Source of the DNA: Burkholderiales bacterium
Lineage (GTDB): Bacteria > Pseudomonadota > Gammaproteobacteria > Burkholderiales > SG8-41
Length of the DNA stretch: 12,446 nucleotides
Assembly (NCBI GenBank): GCA_019746155.1
Contig: JAIESJ010000002.1
Location: forward strand, 1-12,446
Direction of reading: 5' to 3'
Position numbers and translations under genes: made by a program. The notes beneath the pieces are model-generated. The model made no database searches. It saw only the letters and a program-made list of their open reading frames with translations, and was not told the DNA's origin. Shown here one piece after another: positions 1 through 9,022 of this stretch; the first letter of the stretch is position 1, and every line of letters starts with the position of its first letter.

Positions 1-799
1 CGTAAACCGTGTCGCCGATGAGCGGGTGGCCTATGGCATCAAGATGCACGCGAATCTGATGCGTGCGCCCTGTCTCGAGCCGGCAGCGCAGCAGAGTGGC
101 ATGCGCAAAACGCTCGGCGACATGATAATGGGTCACCGCGGGCTTGCCGCCGGCGACGACCGCCATGCGCGTGCGCTGGACCGGATGGCGGCCTACCGGC
201 GCGTCAACCTTGCCATCGCGCGCAACGCAGCCGTACACGACGGCAAGATACTCGCGCGTGACGCTGCGCGCCTGCAACTGACGCACCAGGTCGGTTTGGG
301 CAGTCAGGGTCTTGGCGACGACCAGGAGTCCGCTTGTTTCCTTGTCGAGGCGGTGCACGATGCCGGCGCGCGGCAAGTGTTTGAGCGAGGGAACATGCCG
401 CAGCAGCGCGTTGAGCAGGGTGCCCTGCCAGTTGCCGCTGCCCGGATGGACCACCAGCCCGGCCGGCTTGTTGATGATCAGCAGGGTATCGTCCTCGAAC
501 ACGACATCGAGCGGAATATCCTGCGGCTGGAAGGCGAGCGCCTGCGGGTCGGGCTCGGGCTGCACGCTGATTTTCTCATCGCCCCAGACCTTCTGGCGGG
601 GCAGGGCTGTCCGTCCGTCCACCGTGACCTGGTTGCGGCGTACCCACAGGCTCAGGCGGCTACGCGAAAAATCCGGCAATAAACGGGCGAGCGCCTGGTC
701 CAACCGCAGACCGGCACAATCACCGGGAACAGTCAGTTCAACGGGGGCCGGCGTAACGGCCTTTGCAGTATAATCAGCCGATTGCTTTGCGGTGCTCAT
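1..799 (-). CDS. rluD: 23S rRNA pseudouridine synthase RluD (C-terminus cut by window edge)
   Basis: This gene encodes a large-subunit rRNA pseudouridine synthase; the RluD family converts uridines 1911, 1915 and 1917 of 23S rRNA helix 69. The first 266 codons are visible, against about 320 for the family, and the rest lies off the left edge. Reading the minus strand from the ATG at 799 gives an N-terminal S4 RNA-binding domain (about residues 28-80, with LRLDQALARLLPDFSRSRL). The catalytic domain follows, with the family motif HRLDKETSGLLVVAKT, whose catalytic aspartate is Asp152, and then ETGRTHQIRVHL near residue 250. No other in-frame start is plausible before the S4 domain. The upstream bases show no clear Shine-Dalgarno sequence. 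The gene diverges from bamD with one base between the two ATGs, so its promoter must lie inside bamD. RluA or RluC paralogues are possible, but the S4 domain and the bamD neighbour favour RluD. Confidence 0.93.
   Translation of the reverse strand, partial: MSTAKQSADYTAKAVTPAPVELTVPGDCAGLRLDQALARLLPDFSRSRLSLWVRRNQVTVDGRTALPRQKVWGDEKISVQPEPDPQALAFQPQDIPLDVVFEDDTLLIINKPAGLVVHPGSGNWQGTLLNALLRHVPSLKHLPRAGIVHRLDKETSGLLVVAKTLTAQTDLVRQLQARSVTREYLAVVYGCVARDGKVDAPVGRHPVQRTRMAVVAGGKPAVTHYHVAERFAHATLLRCRLETGRTHQIRVHLDAIGHPLIGDTVY
769..774 (+). promoter_or_regulatory. Candidate -10 box of the bamD promoter
   Basis: A perfect TATAAT lies 26 bases before the bamD ATG at 801, which would put the transcription start near 781 and give a leader of about 20 bases. 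No good -35 hexamer is visible at 16-18 bases spacing. The box sits inside the first codons of the divergent rluD. The call rests on the perfect hexamer and its position only. Confidence 0.45.
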
Positions 800-800
800 T

Positions 801-1601
801 ATGCGACATAGTTTAGCGGTAATTTTAACTTTCAGTCTCAGCCTGTTGCTCGGCGCCTGCGGTCTGCTGCCCGAAGTGGTTGACGAAACCAAAAGCTGGT
901 CGGCAGCCAAGCTTTATGCCGAAGCCAAGGCCGAGCTCGGCAGCGGCGGCTATGAAAAAGCGATCAAATATTACGAAAAACTCGAGGCGCGTTATCCCTA
1001 TGGCCGCTTCGCCCAGCAGGCGCAGATTGAGATTGCGTACGCCTATTACAAGAGCGGCGAGCCGGCGTCTGCCATTGCCGCCGCCGACCGTTTCATCAAG
1101 CTGCACCCCAACCATCCCAGTGTCGATTATGTGTATTACCTGAAAGGGCTCGCCAACTTCAACGACGACCTCGGTCTCTTCGGTTTCATCAGCAACCAGG
1201 ACATGACCGAGCGCGATCCGAAGGCGGCGCGCGAGGCTTTTGACGCGTTCAAGGAACTGGTGACGCGTTTTCCGAACAGCAAATACACGCCCGATTCGAT
1301 TCAGCGCATGAATTACCTGGTCAATGCGCTCGCTTCGCACGAGGTGCACGTGGCGCGCTATTACCTGAAGCGGGGCGCCTATGTCGCGGCGGCCAACCGG
1401 GCGCAGTTCGCCCTGAAAACCTATCCGCAGGCCCCGGCGAACGAGGAAGGGCTGCTGATCATGGTCAAGGCCTACGATGCGCTGGGCATGAAGGATTTGC
1501 GCAACGATGCCGAGCGGGTGATGCTCAGGAATTTTCCCAACAGCGTTTATCTGAAGGGCGGACCGCAAAGAGACGCACCCTGGTGGCAGCTCTGGAACTG
1601 A
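801..1601 (+). CDS. bamD: Outer membrane assembly lipoprotein BamD (ComL)
   Basis: BamD is the essential lipoprotein of the BAM complex, which folds beta-barrel proteins into the outer membrane; it sits on the periplasmic face and contacts BamA. From the ATG at 801 the product is 266 residues, within the family's usual size. A lipoprotein signal peptide (MRHSLAVILTFSLSLLLGAC) ends in a lipobox LGAC with the lipidated Cys20. Helical TPR-like repeats follow: YEKAIKYYEKLEARYPYG, then SAIAAADRFIKLHPNHP, then the BamD-typical DMTERDPKAAREAFDAFKEL and RFPNSKY, and a C-terminal repeat ending in LRNFPNSVYL. A GTG at 792 would add three residues, but the ATG gives a cleaner signal peptide. The gene diverges from rluD and is followed by 78 bases before the convergent csoR end. 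No strong terminator is visible in that gap. Confidence 0.95.
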   Translation: MRHSLAVILTFSLSLLLGACGLLPEVVDETKSWSAAKLYAEAKAELGSGGYEKAIKYYEKLEARYPYGRFAQQAQIEIAYAYYKSGEPASAIAAADRFIKLHPNHPSVDYVYYLKGLANFNDDLGLFGFISNQDMTERDPKAAREAFDAFKELVTRFPNSKYTPDSIQRMNYLVNALASHEVHVARYYLKRGAYVAAANRAQFALKTYPQAPANEEGLLIMVKAYDALGMKDLRNDAERVMLRNFPNSVYLKGGPQRDAPWWQLWN

Positions 1602-1679
1602 CGTTCGCTTGTTCTGCTGCAAGCGCCCCGCTCCCGGGCTGACAGACGAGTCGGGACGCCAAACGCATGAAGCGCTTTC

Positions 1680-2012
1680 TCAGCGCGTGAATTTCCGTAC
1701 CACCTGCATCAGTTCATCGATGGCATGTTCCCCGTCGCCGGATTTGATCGCGGACTGCACGCAACCCCGCGTGTGGTCCTTGAGCAACTGCATTGAAACC
1801 GCGTCAAGCGCCGACTGGATGGCCGAAATCTGGGTCAGGATATCGACACAATAGCGATCCTGCTCGATCATGCTCGATATGCCGCGGACCTGGCCGGCAA
1901 TACGGTTAAGCCGCGTCAGCAGCGCCGTCTTGTGCGGTTGTACGACCTGTTTGGGATGGCATTCCTTGTCGGCGCCGCGCGGTTTGCGCGGCGCCCTGTC
2001 AGGCGACTTCAT
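1680..2012 (-). CDS. csoR: Copper-sensing transcriptional repressor CsoR
   Basis: This is a member of the CsoR/RcnR/FrmR family (DUF156), all-helical repressors that release DNA when they bind a ligand. The start is taken as the ATG at 2012 (110 residues), because GAGGA lies eight bases upstream; an ATG at 2021 would add three residues but has no usable ribosome binding site. All three Cu(I) ligands of the CsoR class are present: Cys55 in DRYCVDIL, then His80 and Cys84 in the H-x3-C motif KDHTRGC. This Cys-His-Cys set argues against the nickel (RcnR) and formaldehyde (FrmR) branches. The start overlaps the end of copZ by 14 bases, which implies translational coupling, and the matching operator lies at the copA promoter. 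It is the last gene of copA-copZ-csoR, so it is probably autoregulated through that operon. Confidence 0.93.
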   Translation of the reverse strand: MKSPDRAPRKPRGADKECHPKQVVQPHKTALLTRLNRIAGQVRGISSMIEQDRYCVDILTQISAIQSALDAVSMQLLKDHTRGCVQSAIKSGDGEHAIDELMQVVRKFTR

Positions 2013-2205
2013 ACCCGGCATCCTCGATTGCGGCCTTGAACTGTGCCGGGCTGGCTACGGCGGCATCGTATTGTATTGTCGCCTGCGCCTTGTCGAGCGA
2101 GACATCGACGGCTTTGACGCCGTCCATGCCCTGCAATACCCGCTGCACGCTGCCTACGCAACCCATGCAGGTCATTCCGGTTACTTTCAACGTTACGGTT
2201 TCCAT
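1999..2205 (-). CDS. copZ: Cu(I) chaperone, CopZ-like HMA-domain protein
   Basis: This is a 68-residue, single-domain heavy-metal-associated protein that binds Cu(I) and hands it to partners such as CopA or CsoR. The sequence opens METVTLKVTGMTCMGC, with the metal-binding pair Cys13 and Cys16 in the GMTCxxC motif. The rest fits the ferredoxin-like HMA fold (VQRVLQGMDGVKAVDVSLD ... FKAAIEDAGYEV). The ATG at 2205 is preferred because GGAG lies six bases upstream; an ATG at 2217 and a TTG at 2220 lack a ribosome binding site. The gene lies 101 bases after copA, separated from it by a heptad-repeat element, and overlaps csoR by 14 bases. Mercury-binding MerP proteins share the fold, but there is no signal peptide and the neighbours are copper genes. 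Confidence 0.92.
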   Translation of the reverse strand: METVTLKVTGMTCMGCVGSVQRVLQGMDGVKAVDVSLDKAQATIQYDAAVASPAQFKAAIEDAGYEVA

Positions 2206-2223
2206 GGTTGTCTCCATCAAATG

Positions 2224-2319
2224 TGTAAACGGTGAATGGTGAACAATAAATGGTAAAACCCGCGCATCGGGAATGGCATCGGCAATTTCGATTCGCTATT
2301 TTCCATTTACGCTTTTACC
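2224..2319. repeat. Inverted heptad-repeat element between copA and copZ
   Basis: On the plus strand, five 7-base units run in perfect phase from 2224 to 2258 (TGTAAAC, GGTGAAT, GGTGAAC, AATAAAT, GGTAAAA; consensus GGTRAAY). A spacer of about 30 bases follows. Related units then run on the minus strand from 2319 down to about 2291 (GGTAAAA, one extra base, then CGTAAAT, GGAAAAT, AGCGAAT). The copA stop codon TAA (2309-2307) lies inside the second array. A similar element lies at 7397-7507. The arrays can pair only partly into a hairpin. This resembles a dispersed intergenic repeat; I do not recognise a named family. Confidence 0.72.
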
Positions 2320-4508
2320 GGCTTCCAGCGCTTGAGCAGCAGCGAATTGCTGACGACCGACACCGAGGAGAGCGCCATCGCGGCGCCTGCGATCACCGGG
2401 TTCAGCATGCCGATCGCCGCCAGCGGGATGCCGAGCACGTTGTAGATGAACGCGAAGAACAGGTTCTGCTTGATCTTGCCGAGCGTGCTGCGCGACAGAC
2501 TGATCGCGTCGACCACGCTCATCAGGTCATTGCGCATCAGGGTGATGTCGGCGGCGTGTATGGCGACATCCGAGCCCGCGCCGATGGCAAAGCTTACGTC
2601 AGCCGCGGCCAGCGCCGGCGCATCGTTGACGCCGTCGCCGACCATGCCGACCACGCGACCCTGCTGCTTCAGCTGGTGCACGCGCTCGGCCTTGTGCTGG
2701 GGCAAGACCTCGGCCTCGAAATGGCTGATGCCGGCCTGGGCGGCGATGCTTTGCGCCGTGACCTGGTTGTCGCCGGTCAGCATGATGACATCGATGCCAA
2801 GCCGGGACAGCCGCTCCATGGCGGCGCGCGAGGTCGGGCGCAAGGGGTCGGCAATGGCGATGAGGCCAATGGCTTTCGCGTCGTGTGCGACGACTATCAC
2901 GGTCTTGCCCTGGCTCTGCAGCGCGGCTGTTTTTCCGACGTCGACTGCAATGCCGAGGCCGGTGATGAAGCGCGGCGATCCCAGGGCTGCCGGCAGGCCG
3001 TCGATCCAGGCCTGCACGCCTTTGCCGGGAACCGCCTGGAAAGCGCTCATCCGGCCCGGCACGATGTTCATGGCCGCGGCGCGGTCGAGTATGGCTCTGG
3101 CGAGCGGATGCTCCGAACCGGACTCGAGGGTTGCCGCAATCCGGATGACGAAATCCTGGGAGGCGGCGCCGAGCGCTACGAGATCGGTGGCCTCAGGTCT
3201 GCCGACGGTCAGCGTGCCGGTCTTGTCGACCACCAGGGTATCGATTTTGCCCGCATGTTCCAGCGCGGTGGCGTTCTTGATGAGCACCCCGGCCCGCGCG
3301 CCGGCGCCGCTGCCGACCATGACGGCGGTCGGCGTGGCCAGCCCCAGCGCGCACGGGCAGGCGATGACCAGCACCGCGACGGCGTTGATCAGCGCGCTGG
3401 TGAAATCGTTCGAAAACCACCACCATCCGGCGAGCGTGAAAGCGGCAATGACCACCACCATCGGCACGAAAATGCCCGAGATCACGTCGGCCAGGCGCTG
3501 GATCGGCGCTTTCGACTCCTGGGCTTCCTCGACCAGCCGGATGATGGCGGCCAGCGCGGTGTCTTTGCCGACGCCGGTGGCGCGGCATTTGAGCAGGCCC
3601 TGCTGGTTGAGTGTCGCGGCAAATACCTTTGCGCCGGATTGTTTCGTTACCGGCAGGCTTTCGCCGGTCAGCATGGCTTCATTGATACTGGATTCGCCGT
3701 CGATGACGGTGCCGTCCACCGGCACGCTTTCGCCGGGCCGCACGATGAAGATATCGCCCACCCTGACTTGCGCGATCTCGACTTCGACGATGTCGCCGCC
3801 GCGTTCGATGCGCGCGGTCTTGGGCTGCAGCTTGATCAGTTCCTCGATCGCCGCCGAAGTTTTGGCCTTGGCCTGCGCCTCCAGTATTTTCCCCATTAAA
3901 ATCAATGTGATAATGGCGGCGCTGGCTTCGAAATAAACGTGGTGGTGCAGGCCGAGGACGACCACGGCCGCGCTGTAGAAATAGGCCATGCTGGTGCCGA
4001 GCGCGATCAGCACGTCCATATTGGCGCCGCCGCCGCGCAGCGCGTGCCAAGCGCCGACATAGAAGCGCTTGCCGATCCAAAACTGGATGGGTGTCGCCAG
4101 CGCCAGCTGCAGCCAGAGCGGCAGAATCTCTTCATGTCCCCGCCCCAGAAACACGAGGACCATCTGGGCGATGAAGGGCAGGGTAAGCCCGACGGAAATC
4201 CAGAACAGGGTCAGGTCCCTGCGGTAAGCCGCAGCCTGTCGAGTTTTTTCCTCTTCGCGGCTGGAGCCGGCAATTTCGCGGGCGTCGTAACCTGCCCTGC
4301 GTACCGCAGCGATGATGGAAGAAAGGTCAGTGCCTGGGCAATAGCGGATACGTGCTTTTTCAGCGGCGAAATTGACGCTGGCCGTCACGCCCGGCATTTT
4401 GTTGAGTACTTTCTCGATACGGGTGGCGCATGCTGCGCAAGTCATGCCGGCGATGGACAGGTCAACCGCGTCGGTTTCCGGGAAAGGGGCAGTAGTGGCC
4501 TGGTCCAT
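2307..4508 (-). CDS. copA: Cu(I)-exporting P1B-type ATPase CopA
   Basis: CopA is an inner-membrane pump that uses ATP to export Cu(I) from the cytoplasm. From the ATG at 4508 the protein has 733 residues, normal for a one-HMA CopA. The order is: HMA domain with GMTCAAC (Cys24, Cys27); first membrane helices about 100-205; actuator domain with TGES at 281-284; the transport motif CPC at 384-386; DKTGTLT with phosphorylated Asp428; SEHPLA with His467; GDGVNDAPAL at 624-633; and two final helices carrying YN (689-690) and MALSS (711-715), which mark the Cu(I)/Ag(I) subgroup. The reading frame stays open to 4574, but the CsoR-controlled promoter overlaps that extension. The predicted transcription start lies only about three bases before the 4508 ATG, so the message may be nearly leaderless. 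It is the first gene of copA-copZ-csoR. Confidence 0.96.
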   Translation of the reverse strand: MDQATTAPFPETDAVDLSIAGMTCAACATRIEKVLNKMPGVTASVNFAAEKARIRYCPGTDLSSIIAAVRRAGYDAREIAGSSREEEKTRQAAAYRRDLTLFWISVGLTLPFIAQMVLVFLGRGHEEILPLWLQLALATPIQFWIGKRFYVGAWHALRGGGANMDVLIALGTSMAYFYSAAVVVLGLHHHVYFEASAAIITLILMGKILEAQAKAKTSAAIEELIKLQPKTARIERGGDIVEVEIAQVRVGDIFIVRPGESVPVDGTVIDGESSINEAMLTGESLPVTKQSGAKVFAATLNQQGLLKCRATGVGKDTALAAIIRLVEEAQESKAPIQRLADVISGIFVPMVVVIAAFTLAGWWWFSNDFTSALINAVAVLVIACPCALGLATPTAVMVGSGAGARAGVLIKNATALEHAGKIDTLVVDKTGTLTVGRPEATDLVALGAASQDFVIRIAATLESGSEHPLARAILDRAAAMNIVPGRMSAFQAVPGKGVQAWIDGLPAALGSPRFITGLGIAVDVGKTAALQSQGKTVIVVAHDAKAIGLIAIADPLRPTSRAAMERLSRLGIDVIMLTGDNQVTAQSIAAQAGISHFEAEVLPQHKAERVHQLKQQGRVVGMVGDGVNDAPALAAADVSFAIGAGSDVAIHAADITLMRNDLMSVVDAISLSRSTLGKIKQNLFFAFIYNVLGIPLAAIGMLNPVIAGAAMALSSVSVVSNSLLLKRWKPVKA

Positions 4509-4517
4509 GGCGGCGGC

Positions 4518-4546
4518 ATGGTATACCCTATTGGGGTATGAGTCAA
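4518..4546 (-). promoter_or_regulatory. copA promoter with CsoR operator in its spacer
   Basis: On the minus strand, TTGACT (4546-4541) and TACCAT (4523-4518) form a -35/-10 pair with exactly 17 bases between them. That spacer and the -10 edge hold the inverted repeat ATACCC-N5-GGGTAT (4523-4539), which matches the known CsoR operator pattern, as at B. subtilis copZA. CsoR bound here would cover the promoter until Cu(I) binds. No second copy of this operator is visible before copZ or csoR. Confidence 0.82.
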
Positions 4547-4554
4547 GCGCTATG

Positions 4555-4584
4555 AAAAGAACGGGCCGCGTCATGCGCGGCCCG
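4555..4584 (-). terminator. Rho-independent terminator after the glycine-zipper gene
   Basis: On the minus strand, a perfect 9-bp GC stem (CGGGCCGCG at 4584-4576 pairing with 4570-4562) with a 5-base loop is followed by TTCTTTT (4561-4555). It lies 16 bases past the stop codon at 4601 and ends eight bases before the copA -35 box, so it should keep upstream transcription out of the copper operon. Confidence 0.85.
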
Positions 4585-4600
4585 GGGGGTAAGCGGGTTT

Positions 4601-5233
4601 CTAGTTGGCGACAATGGCGCCGTCGATGATCTTGATCCTGTCGCCGGCGCGGAACGCGGGCTCGGTCTGGTAGGAGAAGGTCCGCGAGGTGCCGTCGTCG
4701 AGCCGGACGACAACGTCGTAGCGCAGAGTTTTCTTGACCTGTTTTTCGATCTCGTGACCGGCGTAGGCGCCAGCACCGGCACCCACTACGGTTGCGGCGG
4801 TGCGTCCTGATCCGGCGCCGACCTGGTTGCCGAGAATGCCTCCGATGACGCCGCCAGCGACGGCGCCGAGGCCACTGCCTTCGCCTGCCTGCTGGATCGC
4901 ATTTATCGCCTCGACCCGGCCGCAGTTGGCGCAGCTACGCGGCGCGGAAGCGACGCGTGTCGGCTCATCGACGGTGGAGCGTCTGGTTGCTTCGCTCACC
5001 GGCGCTTTCTTGTGCGCGGCAGGCGCAGTGGCCTTCTTTTCCGGTGCCGGCAAAGAGGAAGGCGCCTCTGTTTTTTTCGCTTCTTCCTTGTTCAGAACCT
5101 GCGATTCACCGGTTTTGGAAAAGGAGTTCGGGATGATGCCAGTCATGACACCGATGCCGACCGCGCTGAACAGGATGACGGCGGCGGCGGCGATCACCAC
5201 GACGGGGCTGGTGCGGCCTTGTGCTTCAGACAT
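4601..5233 (-). CDS. Glycine-zipper 2TM-domain membrane-anchored protein
   Basis: The product is a 210-residue protein of unknown exact role. One N-terminal membrane helix (about residues 10-34, VVVIAAAAVILFSAVGIGVM) is followed by a Lys/Ala/Pro-rich linker (about 45-98) of periplasmic type. Next comes a Cys pair, CANCG (Cys101, Cys104), and a glycine zipper (about 118-160; GEGSGLGAVAGGVIGGILG, then GAGAGAYAGHEIE) like that of the Rickettsia 17-kDa antigen, SlyB and OsmB proteins. A small beta-rich tail (DVVVRLDDGTSRTFSYQ) ends the protein. Unlike SlyB it has no lipobox, so it is probably anchored in the inner membrane by its N-terminal helix. The start is well set: AAGGAGG lies five bases before the ATG. 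It is a single-gene unit ended by the hairpin at 4555-4584. Its place beside copA does not by itself imply a copper role. Confidence 0.85.
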   Translation of the reverse strand: MSEAQGRTSPVVVIAAAAVILFSAVGIGVMTGIIPNSFSKTGESQVLNKEEAKKTEAPSSLPAPEKKATAPAAHKKAPVSEATRRSTVDEPTRVASAPRSCANCGRVEAINAIQQAGEGSGLGAVAGGVIGGILGNQVGAGSGRTAATVVGAGAGAYAGHEIEKQVKKTLRYDVVVRLDDGTSRTFSYQTEPAFRAGDRIKIIDGAIVAN

Positions 5234-5311
5234 AAGCGCCTCCTTAGCGAAGTATGAAGTATTGCTACCCTAACGACGATGGTAAAGCCGCCGTTGACAC
5301 GATAGCAGCAA

Positions 5312-5328
5312 TGTAAAGAATTCTTACA
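5312..5328. promoter_or_regulatory. Interrupted palindrome upstream of the glycine-zipper gene
   Basis: TGTAA (5312-5316) and TTACA (5324-5328) form inverted arms around a 7-base centre containing GAATTC. The site lies 79 bases before the ATG at 5233, in a 204-base gap that holds no gene. Its size and symmetry suit a regulator operator, but I cannot assign a regulator. No convincing promoter could be placed with it. Confidence 0.3.
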
Positions 5329-5437
5329 AATCAGCGGCTGTGAGACGAGGAATTATTTGGCATTCATTGCAAATGTCGTCAAACAACGACACTTCAGACG
5401 CAACCGCGTGACAAACGCATGTTTAACGCCTTGCGGG

Positions 5438-7390
<1,953 letters not shown>

Positions 7391-7396
7391 AAAACC

Positions 7397-7507
7397 GGTA
7401 AGCAGTAAATGGTCAGCGGTTAGCAGTAAGCAGTAAGCAGTAAGCAGAATGGATGTCCCAGAGACGGTTCGCAGTTTGCTTTTACTGTTCGCCGCTCACG
7501 GCTTACC
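7397..7507. repeat. Inverted heptad-repeat element between lysS and aacS
   Basis: Seven 7-base units run in perfect phase on the plus strand from 7397 to 7445 (GGTAAGC, AGTAAAT, GGTCAGC, GGTTAGC, then AGTAAGC three times; consensus RGTWAGC). After a spacer of about 30 bases, related units run on the minus strand from 7507 down to about 7480 (GGTAAGC, CGTGAGC, GGCGAAC, AGTAAAA). The outermost units form a perfect inverted repeat of at least seven bases. The lysS stop TAA (7505-7503) lies in the outer unit. The same design occurs at 2224-2319. Confidence 0.78.
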
Positions 7508-9011
7508 GTTCTTCGGGGCGCATCTGGGGGAACAGGATGACATCCCGTATGCTGGGGCTGTCGGTGAGCAGCATCACCAGGCGGTCGATGCCGATGCCGG
7601 CGCCGGCGGTCGGCGGCAGGCCGTACTCGATGGCGCGAATGTAGTCGGCGTCGTAATGCATCGCTTCGGCGTCGCCGGCGTCTTTTTGCCTGACCTGGTC
7701 GAGGAAGCGCGCGGCCTGATCGTCCGGATCGTTGAGTTCCGAGAAGCCGTTGGCGATCTCGCGGCCGGCGATATAAAGCTCGAAGCGTTCGGTGATGCCG
7801 GGGTTGCTGTCGCTGCGGCGTGCCAGCGGCGACACCTCGGCCGGATAATCGATGATGTAGGTCGGCTCGAACAGCTGCGCCTCGCAGGTGTTTTCGAACA
7901 GCGTCAGCTGCAGGCCGCCGAGGCCGTCTTCGGGCTTGTAGGCGATATTCATCTGTTTCAGTTTTGCAATCAGCGCCGCGCGATCGTTCAGTATCGCATC
8001 GGTGATTTCAGGATGGTATTTCTTGATGGCGTCCGTGATCGTCAGGCGTTCATACGGTTTCGAGAGGTCGATTTCGCGTCCCTGATAGGAGATTTTCGCG
8101 GTGCCGAGCACGGTCTTCGCCACCTCGAGCAGCATCAACTGTATGAAATCCATCAGATATTCGTAATTTACGTAGGCGATGTAGAACTCGAGCATCGTGA
8201 ATTCGGGGTTATGCCGCGTCGAAATGCCTTCGTTTCGGAAATTGCGATTGATTTCAAAGACTTTTTCAAAGCCGCCGACCACCAGCCGCTTCAAGTACAG
8301 CTCGGGCGCGATACGCAGATAGAGCCGCATGTCGAGCGCGTTGTGGTGGGTTATAAACGGACGTGCAGCAGCGCCTCCCGGAATCGGCTGCATCATCGGC
8401 GTCTCGACTTCGAGATAACGCCGCGCGATCAGGAAATTGCGGATCGCCTGGATAATGCGTGAGCGCTGCACGAAGGTAAGCCGGCTGTCCTCGTTGACGA
8501 TGAGATCGAGGTAGCGCTGGCGGTATCTGAGCTCCTGGTCGGTGAGCCCGTGGAACTTCTCCGGCAGCGGCCGCAGCGATTTGGTGAGCAGGCGCAGTTT
8601 CTTGGCCCGTACCGTGAGCTCGCCTTTTTGCGTCTTGAACAGCACGCCGTCGACGCCGACGATATCGCCAATGTCGTAGTGCTTGAAGGCCTCGTGCTCC
8701 TCCTTGCCCGGGAAACTGTCGGTCACATAGAGCTGGATCTGTCCGCTCATGTCCTGGATCGTGGCGAAACTCGCCTTGCCCATGACGCGCTTCAACATGA
8801 TGCGCCCGGCGACCTTTACAACGACCGGATTGAGATCCAGGGTATTGCGGTCGGTGTTCTCGAATTGCTCGACCAGTTCCGCGGCGAGATTCTGGCGGTA
8901 AAAATCGTTGGGATAGGCGGTGCCCGCCTCGCGCAGCGCCTTCAGCTTGGCGCGGCGTTCTTCGATGATCTTGTTGGTATCCTGGGGGACGGGCGTTTGA
9001 TGGTCTTCCAT
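7503..9011 (-). CDS. lysS: Lysyl-tRNA synthetase, class II (LysRS)
   Basis: LysRS charges tRNA-Lys with lysine in the cytoplasm. The product is 502 residues, the bacterial class II length. An N-terminal anticodon-binding OB-fold (about residues 60-180; VKVAGRIMLKRVMGKASFATIQD) precedes the catalytic domain. Motif 2 is seen as FRNEGISTRHNPEFTMLEFY and motif 3 as GAGIGIDRLVMLLTDSPSIR near the C-terminus. Two ATGs stand in tandem at 9014 and 9011. AAGGA is six bases from the second but only three from the first, so 9011 is preferred, a difference of one residue. The start lies 11 bases after the prfB stop, and prfB-lysS is a widely conserved operon, so the two are almost surely co-transcribed. 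The stop codon falls within a heptad-repeat element. Confidence 0.97.
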   Translation of the reverse strand: MEDHQTPVPQDTNKIIEERRAKLKALREAGTAYPNDFYRQNLAAELVEQFENTDRNTLDLNPVVVKVAGRIMLKRVMGKASFATIQDMSGQIQLYVTDSFPGKEEHEAFKHYDIGDIVGVDGVLFKTQKGELTVRAKKLRLLTKSLRPLPEKFHGLTDQELRYRQRYLDLIVNEDSRLTFVQRSRIIQAIRNFLIARRYLEVETPMMQPIPGGAAARPFITHHNALDMRLYLRIAPELYLKRLVVGGFEKVFEINRNFRNEGISTRHNPEFTMLEFYIAYVNYEYLMDFIQLMLLEVAKTVLGTAKISYQGREIDLSKPYERLTITDAIKKYHPEITDAILNDRAALIAKLKQMNIAYKPEDGLGGLQLTLFENTCEAQLFEPTYIIDYPAEVSPLARRSDSNPGITERFELYIAGREIANGFSELNDPDDQAARFLDQVRQKDAGDAEAMHYDADYIRAIEYGLPPTAGAGIGIDRLVMLLTDSPSIRDVILFPQMRPEER

Positions 9012-9022
9012 CATTTTTCCTT

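Noticed and set aside
26..682. Plus-strand open frame opposite rluD
   Set aside because: The minus strand reads as continuous RluD with the catalytic motif, so the plus frame is a shadow.
1602..1679. Bidirectional terminator between bamD and csoR
   Set aside because: Only weak, bulged GC stems are present, with no T-run on either strand.
2250..3899. Long plus-strand open frame (549 codons) opposite copA
   Set aside because: It is rich in Arg, Asp, His and Gly with no recognisable domain and lies wholly opposite CopA, whose motifs are complete. It is a typical GC-rich antisense shadow.
7397..7445. CRISPR-like array
   Set aside because: Units are 7 bases with no spacers, and there are no cas genes. 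It is a tandem heptad repeat.
7449..8462. Plus-strand open frame (337 codons) opposite lysS
   Set aside because: It overlaps conserved LysRS motifs on the other strand and its translation shows no known fold.
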